Shown here: piece after piece, positions 1 to 13,700 of the stretch | Position numbering within the stretch: position 1 is the first letter of the stretch | Layout: each line of letters opens with the position of its first letter | DNA from: Plazaster borealis | Taxonomy: Eukaryota; Echinodermata; Asteroidea; Forcipulatida; Labidiasteridae | NCBI GenBank assembly: GCA_021014325.1 | Contig: CM037474.1 | Coordinates: forward strand, 22,872,488 to 22,936,487 | Reading direction: 5' to 3' | Length of the DNA: 64,000 nt | The notes under the pieces: generated by a model | Told to the model about the DNA's origin: nothing | What the model saw: the letters and a program-made list of their open reading frames with translations, nothing else | Database searches by the model: none | Made by a program: the position numbers and the translations under genes

Positions 1-3000
1 AACCCTCCTTCTTCGGACCAGCATGTACCGTAGATTAATGACAATCATCAATAACAAGTTCATGGTTTTTTTATCAAGTCGGTTTTAAAGTTATTTGTTT
101 TTAATTAACCACAAGCATTTTCTTTCATAAAAAAGTACTTGTCCCATGGAATTACTTGCTGTCTTTGGATACTGAAACCATCATCTATGAACTGAAACTA
201 TCCAAAGATCATTTCCAATTTGCTTCTGAAAAATCTCACCTGTGTTAAGTTAAGTTATTAATATTATTTTTCATTTAATAATAATGACAACAAAATTGTT
301 ACGCCATCAACAAGTAAACGTACTCCTAACGAACACAATAACTGTCAACATAATAAAGTATGGCTATCAATGTATAGTTAACTTGACCTTGCAATTCATT
401 GAATTGAAATAGCGATAATCGAAAATCAGGACATTGTTTCAATCATATCAGTATGAAAAATGTTATAAAAAAACTGACGGACCAGTCAAGAACCTTGCGG
501 ACCGGTTAGAAATCAAGCCAACTGGTCCTGCTGGCTAGTTGAACAAAAGGTTAAGGGCAACCCCTGTACACAATACACGTGTAGGTTTGCAATTATGGCC
601 TGCAGAATCTTGTAGACAATTTTATGGTCAATGCTTGTTGTTCTTGCAGAATTGTTTTTTCTTCAGTTTTACAAATTTGCTGGTGCTAGTAATTTTATGA
701 GAGTAATTTTATGTAGAGGTACTGTACCAAGTTTGTGTGTATGTATGTTGGTTTTATGGGGGGGGGGGTGGCAATAAAAAAAAAGCTAACAATTGTTTCT
801 TACTTTTCCTTGAATACTTTATCTAGACTGCTTACATACCTTTTGATTGAATTTTGTAAGCTGCATTTTGAAACATAGGAAAACGTTCAGTCAAAATTTA
901 ATCAAACAAATCAGTGTTCTCCCTTAACACTAACACTAACAGTGGTCCACTGGCCAAATAAATGCTAGTTAAATCAGGGCTAGGCAAAATTTTCTCCAAG
1001 TGGTCCGGTTGGCTAGTTCAGTGTTGAAAAGCATCTCTATTTACTTTAAAGTATGGACTAGCGAAAAATATGACAGGCTAGTGAAATGACATTGACAAGT
1101 TAACTAACTGGTCCTGCTAGCCAGTCACTGACAAAGTTATGGGCAAATCCTGAAAACTGGATAGCGAACTAAGACAGACACTGGTCACTCAATGCATGCA
1201 TTGTATTTATAAGACTCTTTTGTATTAAAGTCTAACTAAAGCTTCTATTAATTTAAAAAAACTATCTTTAGAATAATAATAGTTGTTGTTGCTGACAATC
1301 TGGCATGCTTTATTGGCAAACTCCAGAATGTTTGTTTTGAGCCCAAGTGTCTTAATTTATGTTAAGCTCAGTAGGTTTTAAATACTGATACTGGTAGATA
1401 CCACTACCAGTACTACACAGATAATGTACAGTATTATAAATTTAAACCATGAGTCTTCCACCTCCAAACATGCCCACTGGTAGGTGTCAGTTATAATACA
1501 TACATTGTATGCACACCCTCCATGCCATCACCTCTGCTTATTCTACAACGCTGGACTCTCTATGGTGTCTATTATTAGATGGTATGATGCTGTCAGGACC
1601 AATTATTGAGCCATGTAAATGCCTGCAGACAGATGGGGGCCCTTATTTTGCCTGTGGTATTGGCATAAACACACCTATGTGTACAATGTAGGTATTGGAT
1701 CCCATACTGTCTGTTGTTGTAGAGATTGTTGTGTCTTAATTCAGGGTGTGAACCAAAATACGGAGAGAGCAATCCAATATTGAAGTTTTACATGCACAAG
1801 TACGCGATGCAGCTCGTTTTAATTGAAAAAATTGCTACACAGTAGTCCAATTGTACGTAGGCATTGTTGTACTACTCAGTTAACACTTCATTTAATATTC
1901 AGTAATTAAATGTTTCAGTTTGGCATGCAAAAAAGAAAATTTATACTTGCTTTGCGGTTAAACGTGATAGGCTTATTTACTGATTTATTGGGAATCTCAA
2001 AATGTATAAGATGAAAGTATTGTTTCTTAAGAGCTTTCCGAAACCTTCAGAAAGAATTTGTAGGAACTTTTTCCCCCCAATATATTAAGGTGATGGGAAA
2101 TGTTATTAAGTCAAGTAACTATCCTCAAAACCATTAAAAAGGTGATTACATGTATTTTTAAAATCATCTTTCAAAACAAGACTTAAAGTCAATCTCAGAC
2201 ACATTAAGATTTAAGGAAAGGTTATTGAAGGAAGTGACTTCATGTAGCATAGCGACCCCAATGGCAAACTTTAAGAAGTCACTGGGTACCACAATAAATA
2301 GTTAAAAGGCAAAGTACATACCTTTGGTTTTTGGAACCGTTTGGTTGTTTTAATCCTACATAAATGTAGATTTACACAATACAACTAACCTGTGAAAATT
2401 TCAGTTCAAAAGGTGGCGTTTTTGAGTTTGTCCACCCAGAAGAATAACCCGTAATTGGAGAGAAACGTTTCTCAGATTGACAATTTTGTTGAATCTCTTT
2501 CTCTAAAACCACATTCCTTTTATAAGAGGGAACTGTTTCCCAAAATGTTATACATTATCAACAGCTGCAGTGCTGCTTACCAAGTAAGTTTTTATGGTTA
2601 TTAGTTTTTGGATTAATTACTAAAGGTACATATACCCTCCCATTAATTGGTGTAATGGACCCTCTAGGTTTGTGGTTTAACGGGTGTCTTCATTCATCAC
2701 CTGCTGCATATATAGTAACTATTGCAGGTCACTGGAATCTTTCAGAAGCTTATGGACTGTTTTGGTATTGGCATCAATATCATGTGGTAAGGTCTTGAAA
2801 GAAATAGATGGTTTGTATTTAAAGACAAAATTTAATTGATGTTGAGTTGAGGGTGCTTGGAAGTTGTTAAGGTGGTAATAAACCGTCTGCCGTAGGCAGG
2901 TCCAGCAAAACTTGGCAGATACACATGTAGGCCTACATGTACACACCATCTGATGTGAAGTGGTGTGAAGTGGTTAAGGAATCACATGCAGGGAATGGTT

Positions 3001-3945
3001 TTGTCCAACAATTTTGCATGGCAAAAAATTCAGACTTAACTTATTGGACACCCTGTTTTAAATTTGGATACCCTGTTTTATCTGTCATTTACATGTAAAT
3101 GTATTGTAAGTGAACAATTTGGACACCCACTTTTTCATTTTTTAAAGCAAATTTGGACACCCTTTTACAAAATCCTGGCTAAACCTTGGTGCACACTGAA
3201 TGCCAATATTGAGTAGCAAATAGTGATTGTTTAGCAACTGATTTTTGTGTAGCATATTGCTCTGCTAGTATAAATACAAGGGAAATCTTTCACTGACATA
3301 TTCATTTGTGTCATTCATCATAAAACGTTAGACTCTTGCAGAATTTGATGTTAGTGTTAATCTCTTTAAAGTCATTAAAAATGCACAGTGAGGATAGATC
3401 ATCTCTCTGTAGTGCATTTTATCATCTGTATATTGTAATCCAGATGTAATTATTTCTCTAATGTCCACAACATTCCTCCTGACTTGTCTCATTGTACAGA
3501 ACAGGTTCCAGTGTTGGCTTTACTCTAATCCTCTGTCTGGCATCCGCCTCGTGTTAATTGGATCGCACTACATGTAGACAAGTGCTTGTACTGTTTAAGT
3601 GGAAAAGCCCTTTCTAAGGCGCAGTGCAATCCGCAAGCCAGACTTGACACATCATGGAGTTAGAAAAATCCAGTTCAGATTACTCAAAATAAGGATTTTC
3701 TTTTATTATCTTTATATAATATTTTTGGTTAATACATTGTATATGTACACATGTACATGTTTGTGTTAGATAAAAACTGTATTATACCAGACAGGGAAGA
3801 CTTACATGTAAAGGGTCTCTATACGTTTGGTAATGACTCTGAAAATTAATGGCATGATACAAATTTATTGGTAAGAAGTACAGCAGCTTTGGATAGTTCA
3901 ATGCATTTTGAGAAACTCTTCACTTCGAAGTACTGCGGTTACTGT

Positions 3946-4699
3946 ATATCGTCAGCAATTTCATGAAGGGCCAAAAACCTTAAAAATCGATAAAAAACTA
4001 ATTTTGATTTTTTGGGTGGATTTGACTAAGGTGATCGGGATCTAACTATTTACGAAGTTATAGTTCTCAAAATTGTCTTGTTTCTTAATTACGCTAAGTT
4101 GATAAATGACAAAAACCTCAAGAACCTGGAATTTTGTTTTCACGAAGAGCCAAAAACCTTTTTGTAAATTTTTTGTATGCCTTACCACGTTGATTGTACA
4201 GATGGCACAGTGCCAATCATGAGCGCGCCGGCTTTTGCGTTTTCACGAAGCGCCAAAAACTTAAAAGGACAAAAAATAAGCACCACCTGATATTGTGTTT
4301 TCACGAAGTGCATAAAAGTGTATTGCTCTACCGCGTGGAATTATCCCTTGGCACGGTGCCAAAAGTGGGTGCTCCGGCTTTTGCGTTTTCACGAACAGCC
4401 AAAAAGTTTATACACGACGCGCTGCATGCAGACCATGTTTTGTAACGTTTTCACGAAGAGAACATTTTGTTAATTAAATAATTACTCAGTAATTAAAAAC
4501 GTTAGGGACAAAATTGAAACAGATTTGTATGATTTAGGATCTCTTCTTCCCTGACATGTAACAAATTCCAAGATTAAATTTCGAATAGTCTACCAACTAG
4601 GAGTTTCAAAATTAGCTAAACTTAAAACGCGGTTTTCTCGAAACAGACATATTTGGCCGCAGGGGACTTTTTGGCCCTTCGTGAAATTGCTGACGATAT
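3946..4699. mobile_element. Family D inverted-repeat element
   Basis: The ends are atatcgtcagcaatttc and its inverse gaaattgctgacgatat, followed inward by gggccaaaaa/tttttggccc. Inside, the motif ttttcacgaag.gcc(aaaaa) recurs at least four times, at about 4138, 4238, 4297 and 4385. No transposase is seen. It sits inside a decayed B-like fragment (about 3815-3940 on its left). Confidence 0.85.
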
Positions 4700-5293
4700 G
4701 GAGAAAAAAAAAAATCTTACCCGGATGCATCTGGCTTAAAATAAATATCCTTGTGTGAAAATATTAGAACAAATTGTGCTGCCGGCTGTTTTGTTAGAAA
4801 TGGTTTGGTAGACTCGACTAGTTATTAGCATGAACCCCCCCCCCCCCAAACAAAACACATTGTCAACCAACCTTCCACAGCCCTCCTCAGTCCCAACCCA
4901 GAGTGAATGTGCATTGTGTATGTTAAAAATGCATGCATCATTAATGACGTCAGAATCACATGCAAGGATCTATTCTTGGCTGCATTGTAAACCTTCCAAT
5001 TCATTTCATGTGAACCCTGCGCAATTTTTCCCAGGTGGAATTTTTAGTCTGTTCAGTGAAGACATTTTATAATTAGGGTGGTGCTAATTTAAATGTGAAA
5101 TGCGTTTCACAGATGGCTCCTACTAAGCCGCTCCACCTCACCAACTAGGTTTTGTCAAATTATGATCAGTTTTTCTGAAAGTGCAGAATCGCTGATGAGA
5201 TTAAAACCTTGCGAGAATAATCCACTTTTTTAATCAGGCATCATGGATTATGCATAATGTAAAATTAGCATAATGTGTATTACTCAACATACA

Positions 5294-5654
5294 TTAAAGA
5301 TATCGTACACGTTTGGTAATGACTCAAAACATATATTAGCATAAAACCTTACTTGGTAACAAGCAACGGAGAGCTGTTGATAGTATAAAACTTTGTGAGA
5401 AATGACTCCCTCTGAAGTAACGTAGTTTTTGAGAAAGAGGTAATTTCACTAAAATAATAAAAACTTCTTGCAAGAAGTTTTTATTCCTATCTGAAAGCAC
5501 ACAATAAACAAGGGTGTTTTTTCTTTCATCATTTTCTTGCAACTTCGATGACCAATTGAGCCCAAATTTTCACAGGTTGTTATTTTATGCATGTTGGGAT
5601 ACACCAAGTGAGAACACTGGTCTTTGACAATTTCCAACTGTGTTCAGTGCCTTG
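5294..5654 (-). mobile_element. Family B element, copy 1
   Basis: TTAA-flanked, ends tatcgtacacgtttgg and a decayed ..gtgttcagtgcctt, with a central 30-nt perfect palindrome at 5456-5485. Open frames across it belong to the repeat and are not genes. TTAA flanks suggest piggyBac-type mobilisation. Confidence 0.85.
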
Positions 5655-6894
5655 AACGAGCTAATTCTTTGGCAACTCGTTGTTCCATCAGGTTTAAATG
5701 TGTTTGAAATTTACATTGTTTTCATGCACAATATGTCATATGAAAGAAGGTTATCAGATTGTACTGTAAATTACAAAGATGTTCTGAGAGTTGTTGTTTC
5801 CTATCACAAACCACAACAAAACAAGAAACGGGAAAAAGTTCTTACAAAATGAAGAGTTTGAAAATATCACCAAATCCTCTGTGCGCCATGTATATTATGA
5901 TATCGCAATGTACTTTGGACGTGTTATCAAACCATCCAATGACGAGCACATATTTAAATGTAGATTATGAAACTATTAATCATGTTAATCGTTGAGTTGT
6001 TTTAAATAGGGCCTACACACATCATTTAAAGGTACAGGAGGGTCATCGTTTGGTTTGTGTCAACATCATGCTTATTTATAGGCAAGATTATAAAAAAAAG
6101 ATACATTAAAAGTCACCTGTGAAAGTTTCGGCTGAATACAGTGTCTACTTGCTGAGAAAAGCACAACAACATTAATGATTACAAGAATAAGGTTTCTTGT
6201 CAAAACAACATATCAATCATAACAAATCTGTGACTGTTATCCTGCTCATTTTTTTGCATCTAGCAGAAAATATCTATAGGGCCTACTGTTTTAAAGTGGC
6301 TATGGAGCTAGAAAATTGGGCCCAGATGTTAATGAGCTTTTTCTGTGAACAATTTACATTATTATACAAGACGAATTTACATGCATGTGGAGATATACTG
6401 TTCAGGCTGATCATTTACATGTAAAATTGTTGTCTGTTTAGGAATAGTCACCTTTCGATGCCCATATGGCCAAAACTGTTCAATCTGCAATCCCTTTACA
6501 CAACGAACAGGCTAACCATGTCCCTTTAAAAAATAATTTATTCTACCGAAAGTAAAAAGGAAAAGACCTACGTGCACAATTTACATGTGGTTGTAACTGC
6601 ATGTAGGTTAGACCATAAAGGAGACTACAATAGGCCTACATTTAGAAAACTGTGAATTGATTAGCGTGTACATTATGTATGTTAGTATTAGGCTAGTTAG
6701 TATGCCACCTTGAAAGAGGAAAGAGGAAGTTTGAAATGATAATAGTTTGAATGAAATTTAGGCCAAACAAAACAAAGTTGTGTTTCCTGTTACCCCACCC
6801 AACCTAAGAAATCGTGCAGAACCTGTAACTTTTTATTCAAATAAATAAGAACTTATGAAGCCAACCCTGAGCTTAAAGCTCATAGATTGGTAAA

Positions 6895-7100
6895 TACTCC
6901 ACAAATTAATGGCCATAAAAACTTATTTGGTAAGAAGCACTGCAGCTGTTGATAGTATAAACTCTTTTGAGAAAGGATTCCTTTCGAAGTAATGGTTTGG
7001 ATTCTTCATCCGAAAACATTAATTGAATCTGAAAAACGATTCATGCATGAATCGTTTTTCAGATTTCTGAGGGCTGACTGATAATTCTGTTTCTGTGGTG
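6895..7100 (-). mobile_element. Family B relative, diverged
   Basis: Aligns with the left half of B (ttggtaagaagcac, gttgatagtataa, ttgagaaagga) and carries a perfect 40-nt central palindrome at 7026-7065 whose arm sequence differs from other copies. Confidence 0.7.
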
Positions 7101-8103
7101 TCCGTTCGCGAATGCTGCGGCTAGAAAGAGATGCAGTTGGTACCCGCCACATCTGGCTAAACTTGGATGGAGTCGACGTTCTTGATGAAAATACAGTTTT
7201 TTGCTGAATTCAGCTGAAACTTTCACAGGTGACTTTTATTGTATCTTTCTTGATAATTTTGCCTATAATATCAGCATTACGTTGACATAAAAGCAATCTA
7301 TGACCCGACCTTTAAGTTTTGTGTAAATCCTTTTGTATTATTTAATAAAAAAATGTTAAAGTTGGCTGACACTACAGTCTTTAACCACTCAACCAGTGAC
7401 TAGACTGTGCTGAGGTAGTTTTAACATGTATGTGTACAGTATCGAATCTGACTTTGTCACTAGTTGAATGTTACAAATGAATTGAGTGTGCAAATAAAAT
7501 TAAAAAAATTACCATCAGCCCATCCAAATAATTTTTGCTTAAATGTTTTAAAGCAAAAGAATGACAAAATTTTATCCATTTACCCGTCAAAAAAAAAAAC
7601 TTAAGACACATCTTTTCAATCAAGTATTTGAGTAAATGGTTTGATTTGTTTACACTTCGATGTTTTCTTAGATATTGCATTTGTATTTTATTTCTCTACC
7701 ACATGTTCTTGATTTCTTCGTAGCTTAGGCTTATCGTTCAGTTTATTAGGGTAATACATTCTTATTTTTTTGTCGGACCTATAATGTTGTACATTGTTGT
7801 ACATGTGTATGCACAATTGTTGTAAGACTTTGTATGTGTACAAAATCATGTTTATATCACAGTTTTTAAAATAAATTATAAGTTGTAGATGCAAGTTATG
7901 TGCAATTACACCGAAGTGATTGCAGTGTTTTTTCCCAGAATGTACGTGTAGTGTACATACATCTAGTGTGATTGCCTAAACATCCTCCTCTTACTGTATT
8001 CATGATTAAATAATGTATAATGAAAGTGAGTAGATGTTTATCCATGACAATATTATAATCAGTACTGAGGTTCAATTGTTTTGGTGTCACGTACTGTACA
8101 TGT

Positions 8104-8385
8104 CAGGGTTCTCCCCAGGTTTTTTCAAAACTGTGGGGCATTCTTGGCAATTTTTTTTTGATGTTTGGCCGAAGTGCGCTGAATTGAAACAAGGTATTCG
8201 GAACTTGTTTTCTACTTGGTGTTTTTCTTGGTTTTCAAAGCCCCACTGTGCAATTTGGAGCATTCTACATGGTTTTCTTGTTAAATTTTAAAAATTGCGT
8301 ATCGTCCGATTTTGTTTGCATATCGGCCGAAATTCTTTCATAACGCATACGCCGATAGGCTAGCTTGTGCATGGGGAGAACCCTG
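8104..8385. mobile_element. Family E element, copy 1
   Basis: Perfect 14-nt inverted ends (cagggttctcccca / tggggagaaccctg). About 280 bp, no coding sequence. Confidence 0.88.
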
Positions 8386-10617
8386 CATGTACAAATGTAT
8401 GGTATTTTCATTTTTAATATGCAAACATCATGGAGGAAATTGAGGTAAAACAATGTCCATAATGAACGATGCCATTGGACCCGCCATAATTCAAGACTGG
8501 CTCTTTGTCGAACAAGTCTGCGTTTGTCATCGCAGCCAGTCAAAACTGCCTGAACACCCATTGAAAATCAATAACACCCTCAAAAATTGACGTTAACTAT
8601 GCCTGAGTGAGTGCAATACAATTTTTCAGCACAACTTCAATGGCCAAATATCTTGGTAACGAGACGGTCGCCTAGCAACCGGAGACCTTTTTTTGCATCT
8701 TTTGTTGTCGTCATGCGCAACAGATCAAGAGCATTGTTGACAACAAAAGAATGGATTTACATGCGCTTCATGTTAATGTATGTAATCGAGATACTCTAGA
8801 GTGCCTACTTGACTGTGTGTAGAGTGGACATATGTACCCTGTGTAATGTAGTTTGATATGTGCAATGTGCTCTCTTAGTCCTTATGTGTGCGAGTTGGGT
8901 AAAGGGATAATAAGGCAATTCATTTGCAACCAGGCGGGTTGAATTCATGTCCAATTTAAAGGTATATTATACAGGATTGGAAAAGCTGAAAAAATAGTCG
9001 TCGACAGTGTTCATGTTTTGTGTGATCAACCATACACGAAGTAGTGCAAATTTGGACTAAATCCGTTGGGTGAATTAGGAGAAAATAGTGAAAAACCATG
9101 CACAATTTTCAGCATGTAAACACATTGTCCTTAATTTTGGTTGTAACAACTGAAATCAGCTGGTTTTTGTTTAGGTTTTCAGATACAGTTTTCTCGAATA
9201 TGACTTCATTTCAGAGGGAAATATTTTACAGAAGAAATTGGTTCTATTATGAACTTCATAATCAGTAAGCTTTCACACTTAAATTAAATAATGCTGTTTA
9301 TTATCTTTACCAAATACCTTTCATAACAAATTTCAAAATGCATTACCAAAATGGGTATTACACTCAGAAATAAGAAGACAGTATTTAAACACCTGTTCAA
9401 AGAGTGAAAACATCAACACAGAGAGAATAAATAAGACACCAAAAAACATTGGGGACAATTATAAATTCTATGAGCCCAGTATTTGTCCAGTTCTAGTTCC
9501 AGTTCCAAGAGTGAAGCATCAGGCCTGTTTAATGCAACAGTTTATTCACCAACAGTGGCCAAATTGATAACAAATATTTAGATAAGGTTTGACTGAACTT
9601 TGAGCAGATACAAATTATATATTGTGATTGTTTGTTGATGGCTTACCATTGCCCTTAAAAATTTCCATGACGCCCAAAATATTGACACAGAAATTGTTAC
9701 TTATTCACCCAAAGATTTGCTGTTAGATGTCACACTAGTTTGTATTAATAACTAAATAAATAAGTTATCTTTTGCTTTCGTTTGAACTTTTACACTGTTA
9801 TTCTCAGAGATGTGGCTTCTCCGTTTTTAACCGGAAATCCCTTTTTTGTAACCTTTTTGTAAAAATGAAGATAAAATCATATATAACGCCCCAGATTGCA
9901 GAGTATGGCTGTTAAATCCATAGATAAATGTTATTAGTGGGCTTCGTGCTCGCAAGTTTTTGAGCTCGCAAGCTTTCGCGCTTTGCGCTCAGAGATCTCT
10001 TTTTTTTTTCAACAGCCTATCACATCCCTGTATTCTTCTTGTTACTTGCAGTGTTAGTATATTGATGAGTAGTTTTAAATTAAAAGGATTGTACCAGGCC
10101 TGGAATCACACAGAGGCCACATAGCCATGGCCCCTGTTGCCCTGATCTTGACCTTTGGTGCCCCTTCAAAAAGTTGACTTCAATATTTTCCATATGCAGG
10201 CCTGGAATTTCATCTTGGAGAGGGCAAGGCCATTTTCATTTTGAATTGCGTGTCGATACATGCACATTTTAACAAACTATATTTAAAAAGATTAATTTCA
10301 CAAAAATCATCAAGATAAACCATTTAGAGCGCTCCAGATTGACTGCACAGTCTTCTTAGGGCTTTTAAAACCAAGTTAAACTCCAAGTAAAAAGCAATCA
10401 GAAGACCTTATTTCAATTCTGCGGGCTTTGGCCAAACTTCCCAAATTTGGGTCAAGAATGCCCCATAGTTTAGACAAATCCTGTGGAGAACCCTGATGTG
10501 ATGTCACAGGTACAATCTATAAGTTGTCTTAAAATTTGGAGAATAATGTCTTTAAGCACCTTACTTTATATCATTCATTTCATAACAATAATTTTGTTTT
10601 CTTTCCTTTGTTTGTAG

Positions 10618-10660
10618 GGGCTGGAGAGTCGGGTAAAAGCACAATTGTCAAACAGATGAA
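10618..10660 (+). CDS. GNAI: Galphai exon 2 (P-loop)
   Basis: A 43-nt exon, the canonical length for this exon in Gi-class genes. It encodes GAGESGKSTIVKQMK, the P-loop that holds the GTP phosphates, and starts and ends inside codons. The acceptor follows a T-rich tract ending tttgtag and the donor is gtaagt. It is isolated, with more than 10.6 kb of intron before it and 23 kb after. Confidence 0.97.
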
Positions 10661-10991
10661 GTAAGTATGGCTCCAGCATGAATTGTACAAGAAATTAAAT
10701 ATTGATTAGGTTTTATTATTCTGTCACCTAACGGGTTTTAACTTGATCGATTGTGAGGTGTTAATATAAACTGCGAGGAGATCAATTCATTTAATTTGTA
10801 CTGTGCGACCCCATGATGTATGATGTATTCGTTAAAATTGACTGCGGCATAAAAAGCACAGAATTGAAAAGAAGGAGAGACCAAAGCTAGATTCTAAAAT
10901 GATGTACATTGATAAGAGTTCTTTTCCTTCAATGAGTTTTAACAGGCCTGGAATTACACGGATGTCGCAGAGGCCATGGCCTGTGTGCCCT

Positions 10992-11187
10992 GGGCCCAAT
11001 TTCATAGAGCTGCTTCTAAAGCACAAAAAGTAGCTAAGCACAACAAAATTATGCTTACAAGAAAAAGGTTACCAGCCAAACTAATATGTCACATGTACAA
11101 TTTGTGACTGGTATCCTGCTCCTTTCTGCTTAGCAGACAATTGTTAAGCAAAATTTTCTGCTTAAGTAGCTCTATGAAATTGGGCCC
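10992..11187. mobile_element. Family A element, copy 1
   Basis: Ends gggcccaatttcatagagct and its inverse. The interior has ctaagcacaac and accagccaa text and forms an imperfect stem. Nonautonomous. Confidence 0.9.
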
Positions 11188-11998
11188 TGGTCTTGTGCTT
11201 GGTGTCCTGGCCTCTGTTGACCTGGTCTTGGCCTGGGCGCCCCCTCAAAGTTTTCCTAAATCAGGATAACGATTTTATGATTAAAGCTTTATGAATGAAT
11301 GGTCTTCTTGTGGCTTCAGCTTTTTATTACTCAGAAATCAATTCCCCTCCGAATAAATGAATGTTATTTAAGCTTTAACTGGAATGATGATGACATAAAC
11401 AATATGAAAACTTCAGACCCTTTATGGCCCTTTTCGAAATCATGGCTCCGGCTTGGGCTCTGGCTCTGGCTTGGTCTTCGGCTCAGGGTCCTCCAGTAAT
11501 TTTGGAAATGTAGACTTTCGGTATGAGCCTAAGCCGAAGACGAGGCCTAACCTGTGGTTTTGAAAACGGTGCTACAGAAAAGTACACACATCAGTATAAA
11601 ATGACTAATTTATGTCCGACGAAAAATAACTATCAAAAATCAAAAATCATGAAATCTGTTGATGACAGGAAATCGCTGTCTCGTGTACTCTACATCTTGA
11701 TCTCCCTATTTGCTCATAATGAACCCTGTTTCTGACTGTAGAACGCCCACGTCATTCTGCAGGTCTGTGACATTTAACCGTGGACAGCACTCGCACAGAT
11801 TTCTTTTTTAGCAAACCAACTGCATTGTTCAGTGCACAATTAACATTTGATTGAAGCCTGACATTTCAGGAGGCAGTGAACGTTGAAACACAACCGGGTT
11901 CTTTGCTCTTCCCAGGACACATTGAAAACTCTGGAATCTTGAACATTTTGTAGAGCTTCAACATTCATTCAACCAAAGTGCATTTTCATGACACCTTT

Positions 11999-12303
11999 CA
12001 GGGTTCACCCCAGGTTTTTTTCAAAACTGTGGGGCATTCTTGAACCAAATTTTGGAAGTTTGGCCAATGCACGCTGAATTGAAATGAGGTCCCCAGAATG
12101 TTTTCTACTTGGTGTTTATCTTGGTTTTAAAAGGCCTACCGTGCAATCTGTAGCATTCTATGGTTTTATCTTAATGATTTTTGTGAATTGGATCTGAGGT
12201 AAAGAAAACAAAATGTGTGGGTATCGGCCAAAATTTGCGCATATCGGCACGCAATTCGCGGGTAACGGCCCGAAACGCTAGCTTGTGCATGGGGAGAACC
12301 CTG
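11999..12303. mobile_element. Family E element, copy 2
   Basis: Ends cagggttcacccca and tggggagaaccctg. It shares gctagcttgtgcat with copy 1 next to the right end. Confidence 0.88.
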
Positions 12304-12400
12304 CCTTGGGATGACATGCATTGCATGTCTCGTACATGTAGATATTCTTGTATGTATGATTCAAGACAAGATGGTCCATTTTTCAATGAGATGTATTCAT

Positions 12401-12529
12401 GCCTGATACTTCATGGAAGCATCGGGAGCAATTGCCTCCATGCCCCTGGTCGTTTGCCTTGGTGCCCGCAGAAAATTTCCCTCATTGAAAAAAAGGTGCC
12501 TAGCCCTTTACAAGGACGAAGTATCAGGC
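12401..12529. mobile_element. Family H short element
   Basis: Inverted ends gcctgatacttc and gaagtatcaggc. The interior has one cccctggtcgtttgccttgg segment, the single-copy form of the satellite unit found at 20883-22602. Confidence 0.75.
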
Positions 12530-13375
12530 CTGTGTTTAAAAATATTGTTTTGATGATTTCATTCCAAGTGGTCAAGATTACAAGTAAAATTTAGATAAAA
12601 GAAGTTCTTCAAATTACATTTATGCCACTTCTGTAGGTTAGAGTTTGGAAGATCCCATCAAGTATTACCGAAAGCTGTGATAATTTACTCACCAAATTTG
12701 GTTTCATTTTTTTGGGGGTAGCTTTTTTATTGGTCTTAATCATGTTGAAATTTTAATTTAATAGCTCCCTGATTTACAAAGTTTTTTTCTGATTTCTCTC
12801 ATTTGGATTAAAAATGATTTTTTTTTTACAGTGGTTTGTTGACATGTATACTCTTTGTAAAAATCTTTTGGTTCTGCTCATACAATTTAATTAGGCATAC
12901 ATGTAACAAATATTTAAAAAGATAAGCATCAACGATTAATTTTTCCGCTCAACGTGATTAAAAAAAATGTAAGTGAGGCAGACTGGGGCGGAAATGAAAA
13001 CCAATTTCAGAGAAAAACAGAATAATAATCTTGTTTGTTACATCACGGCACGCCGTGATTCAAGGAAGCTATAACTGCAGATTAATATGAGGAATATTGT
13101 GTCTGCTATTGTGCGAGTCTGTCAAAGCCGAAAAGCTTCAACTCCGATGTAGTTGTCATGGCAACATAATGGTCTTGAATCAATAGAAATGCACGTTTGT
13201 GCGTGCTGCCTCAATGCTGAAATGGAGATGCTTTGGACCAACTAGCCGAATCATGGGTCTTTCCAAATACAATTTAGTTGGCGGTCATCAATTAAAATGC
13301 TGTAAGTATTGTTTACAGATGGATCTGAGCACGAACCCGCAACTCTTTTTGAAATGGTAAAACGTTTCTTTTTTT

Positions 13376-13700
13376 ATTAAGGGTTTTCAATTATTTTTTC
13401 ATCATGGTGACAAGAGAAATGGTTAAACGTTTTTTTTGTATTATTAACCCTAACCACCCCAGGCCTGCCAAAATCAAACGGATGGTTTTGTTGGAATTTG
13501 GATGGTTTAGTCCTGTGAAGAGTACCCACTAAATCACAGTCCAGAAGCACAGGACCTGTTGGAGTATGATGGGTTGTGTACTGTTCCAAAAAGTGAACTG
13601 TTGGAGTATGATGGGTTGTGGAAGCTTTCTGGTAGAAATGCTTAGGGGGTTAGGGTTAAGGGTTTTCAATTATTTTTTCATCATGGTGTCAAGAGACCAT
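13376..13700 (+). repeat. Direct repeats about 280 nt apart
   Basis: taagggttttcaattatttt...catcatggtg.caagaga occurs at 13378 and 13658. Inside, tgttggagtatgatgggttg occurs twice (13558 and 13600). It looks like nested tandem duplication. No coding meaning was found. Confidence 0.8.

Larger units (their letters stand above)
1..10617 (+). other. Galphai intron 1 (3' part)
   Basis: No coding exon or RNA gene was recognised. Repeats seen include G-like fragments near 480-545 and 900-1130, family D at 3946-4699, family B at 5294-5654, a family-A tail near 6185-6330, a B relative near 6895-7100, and E at 8104-8385. A G-run lies near 757 and a C-run at 4836. The stretches 1130-3800, 8400-10200 and most of 1-480 show nothing I can name beyond AT-rich intron, apart from an H-like fragment at 10198-10262. 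Confidence 0.8.

Noticed and set aside
1..10617. Galphai exon 1
   Set aside because: No sequence resembling the MGC start and the first 39 codons with a matching donor was found by eye; it is assumed to lie upstream of the window.
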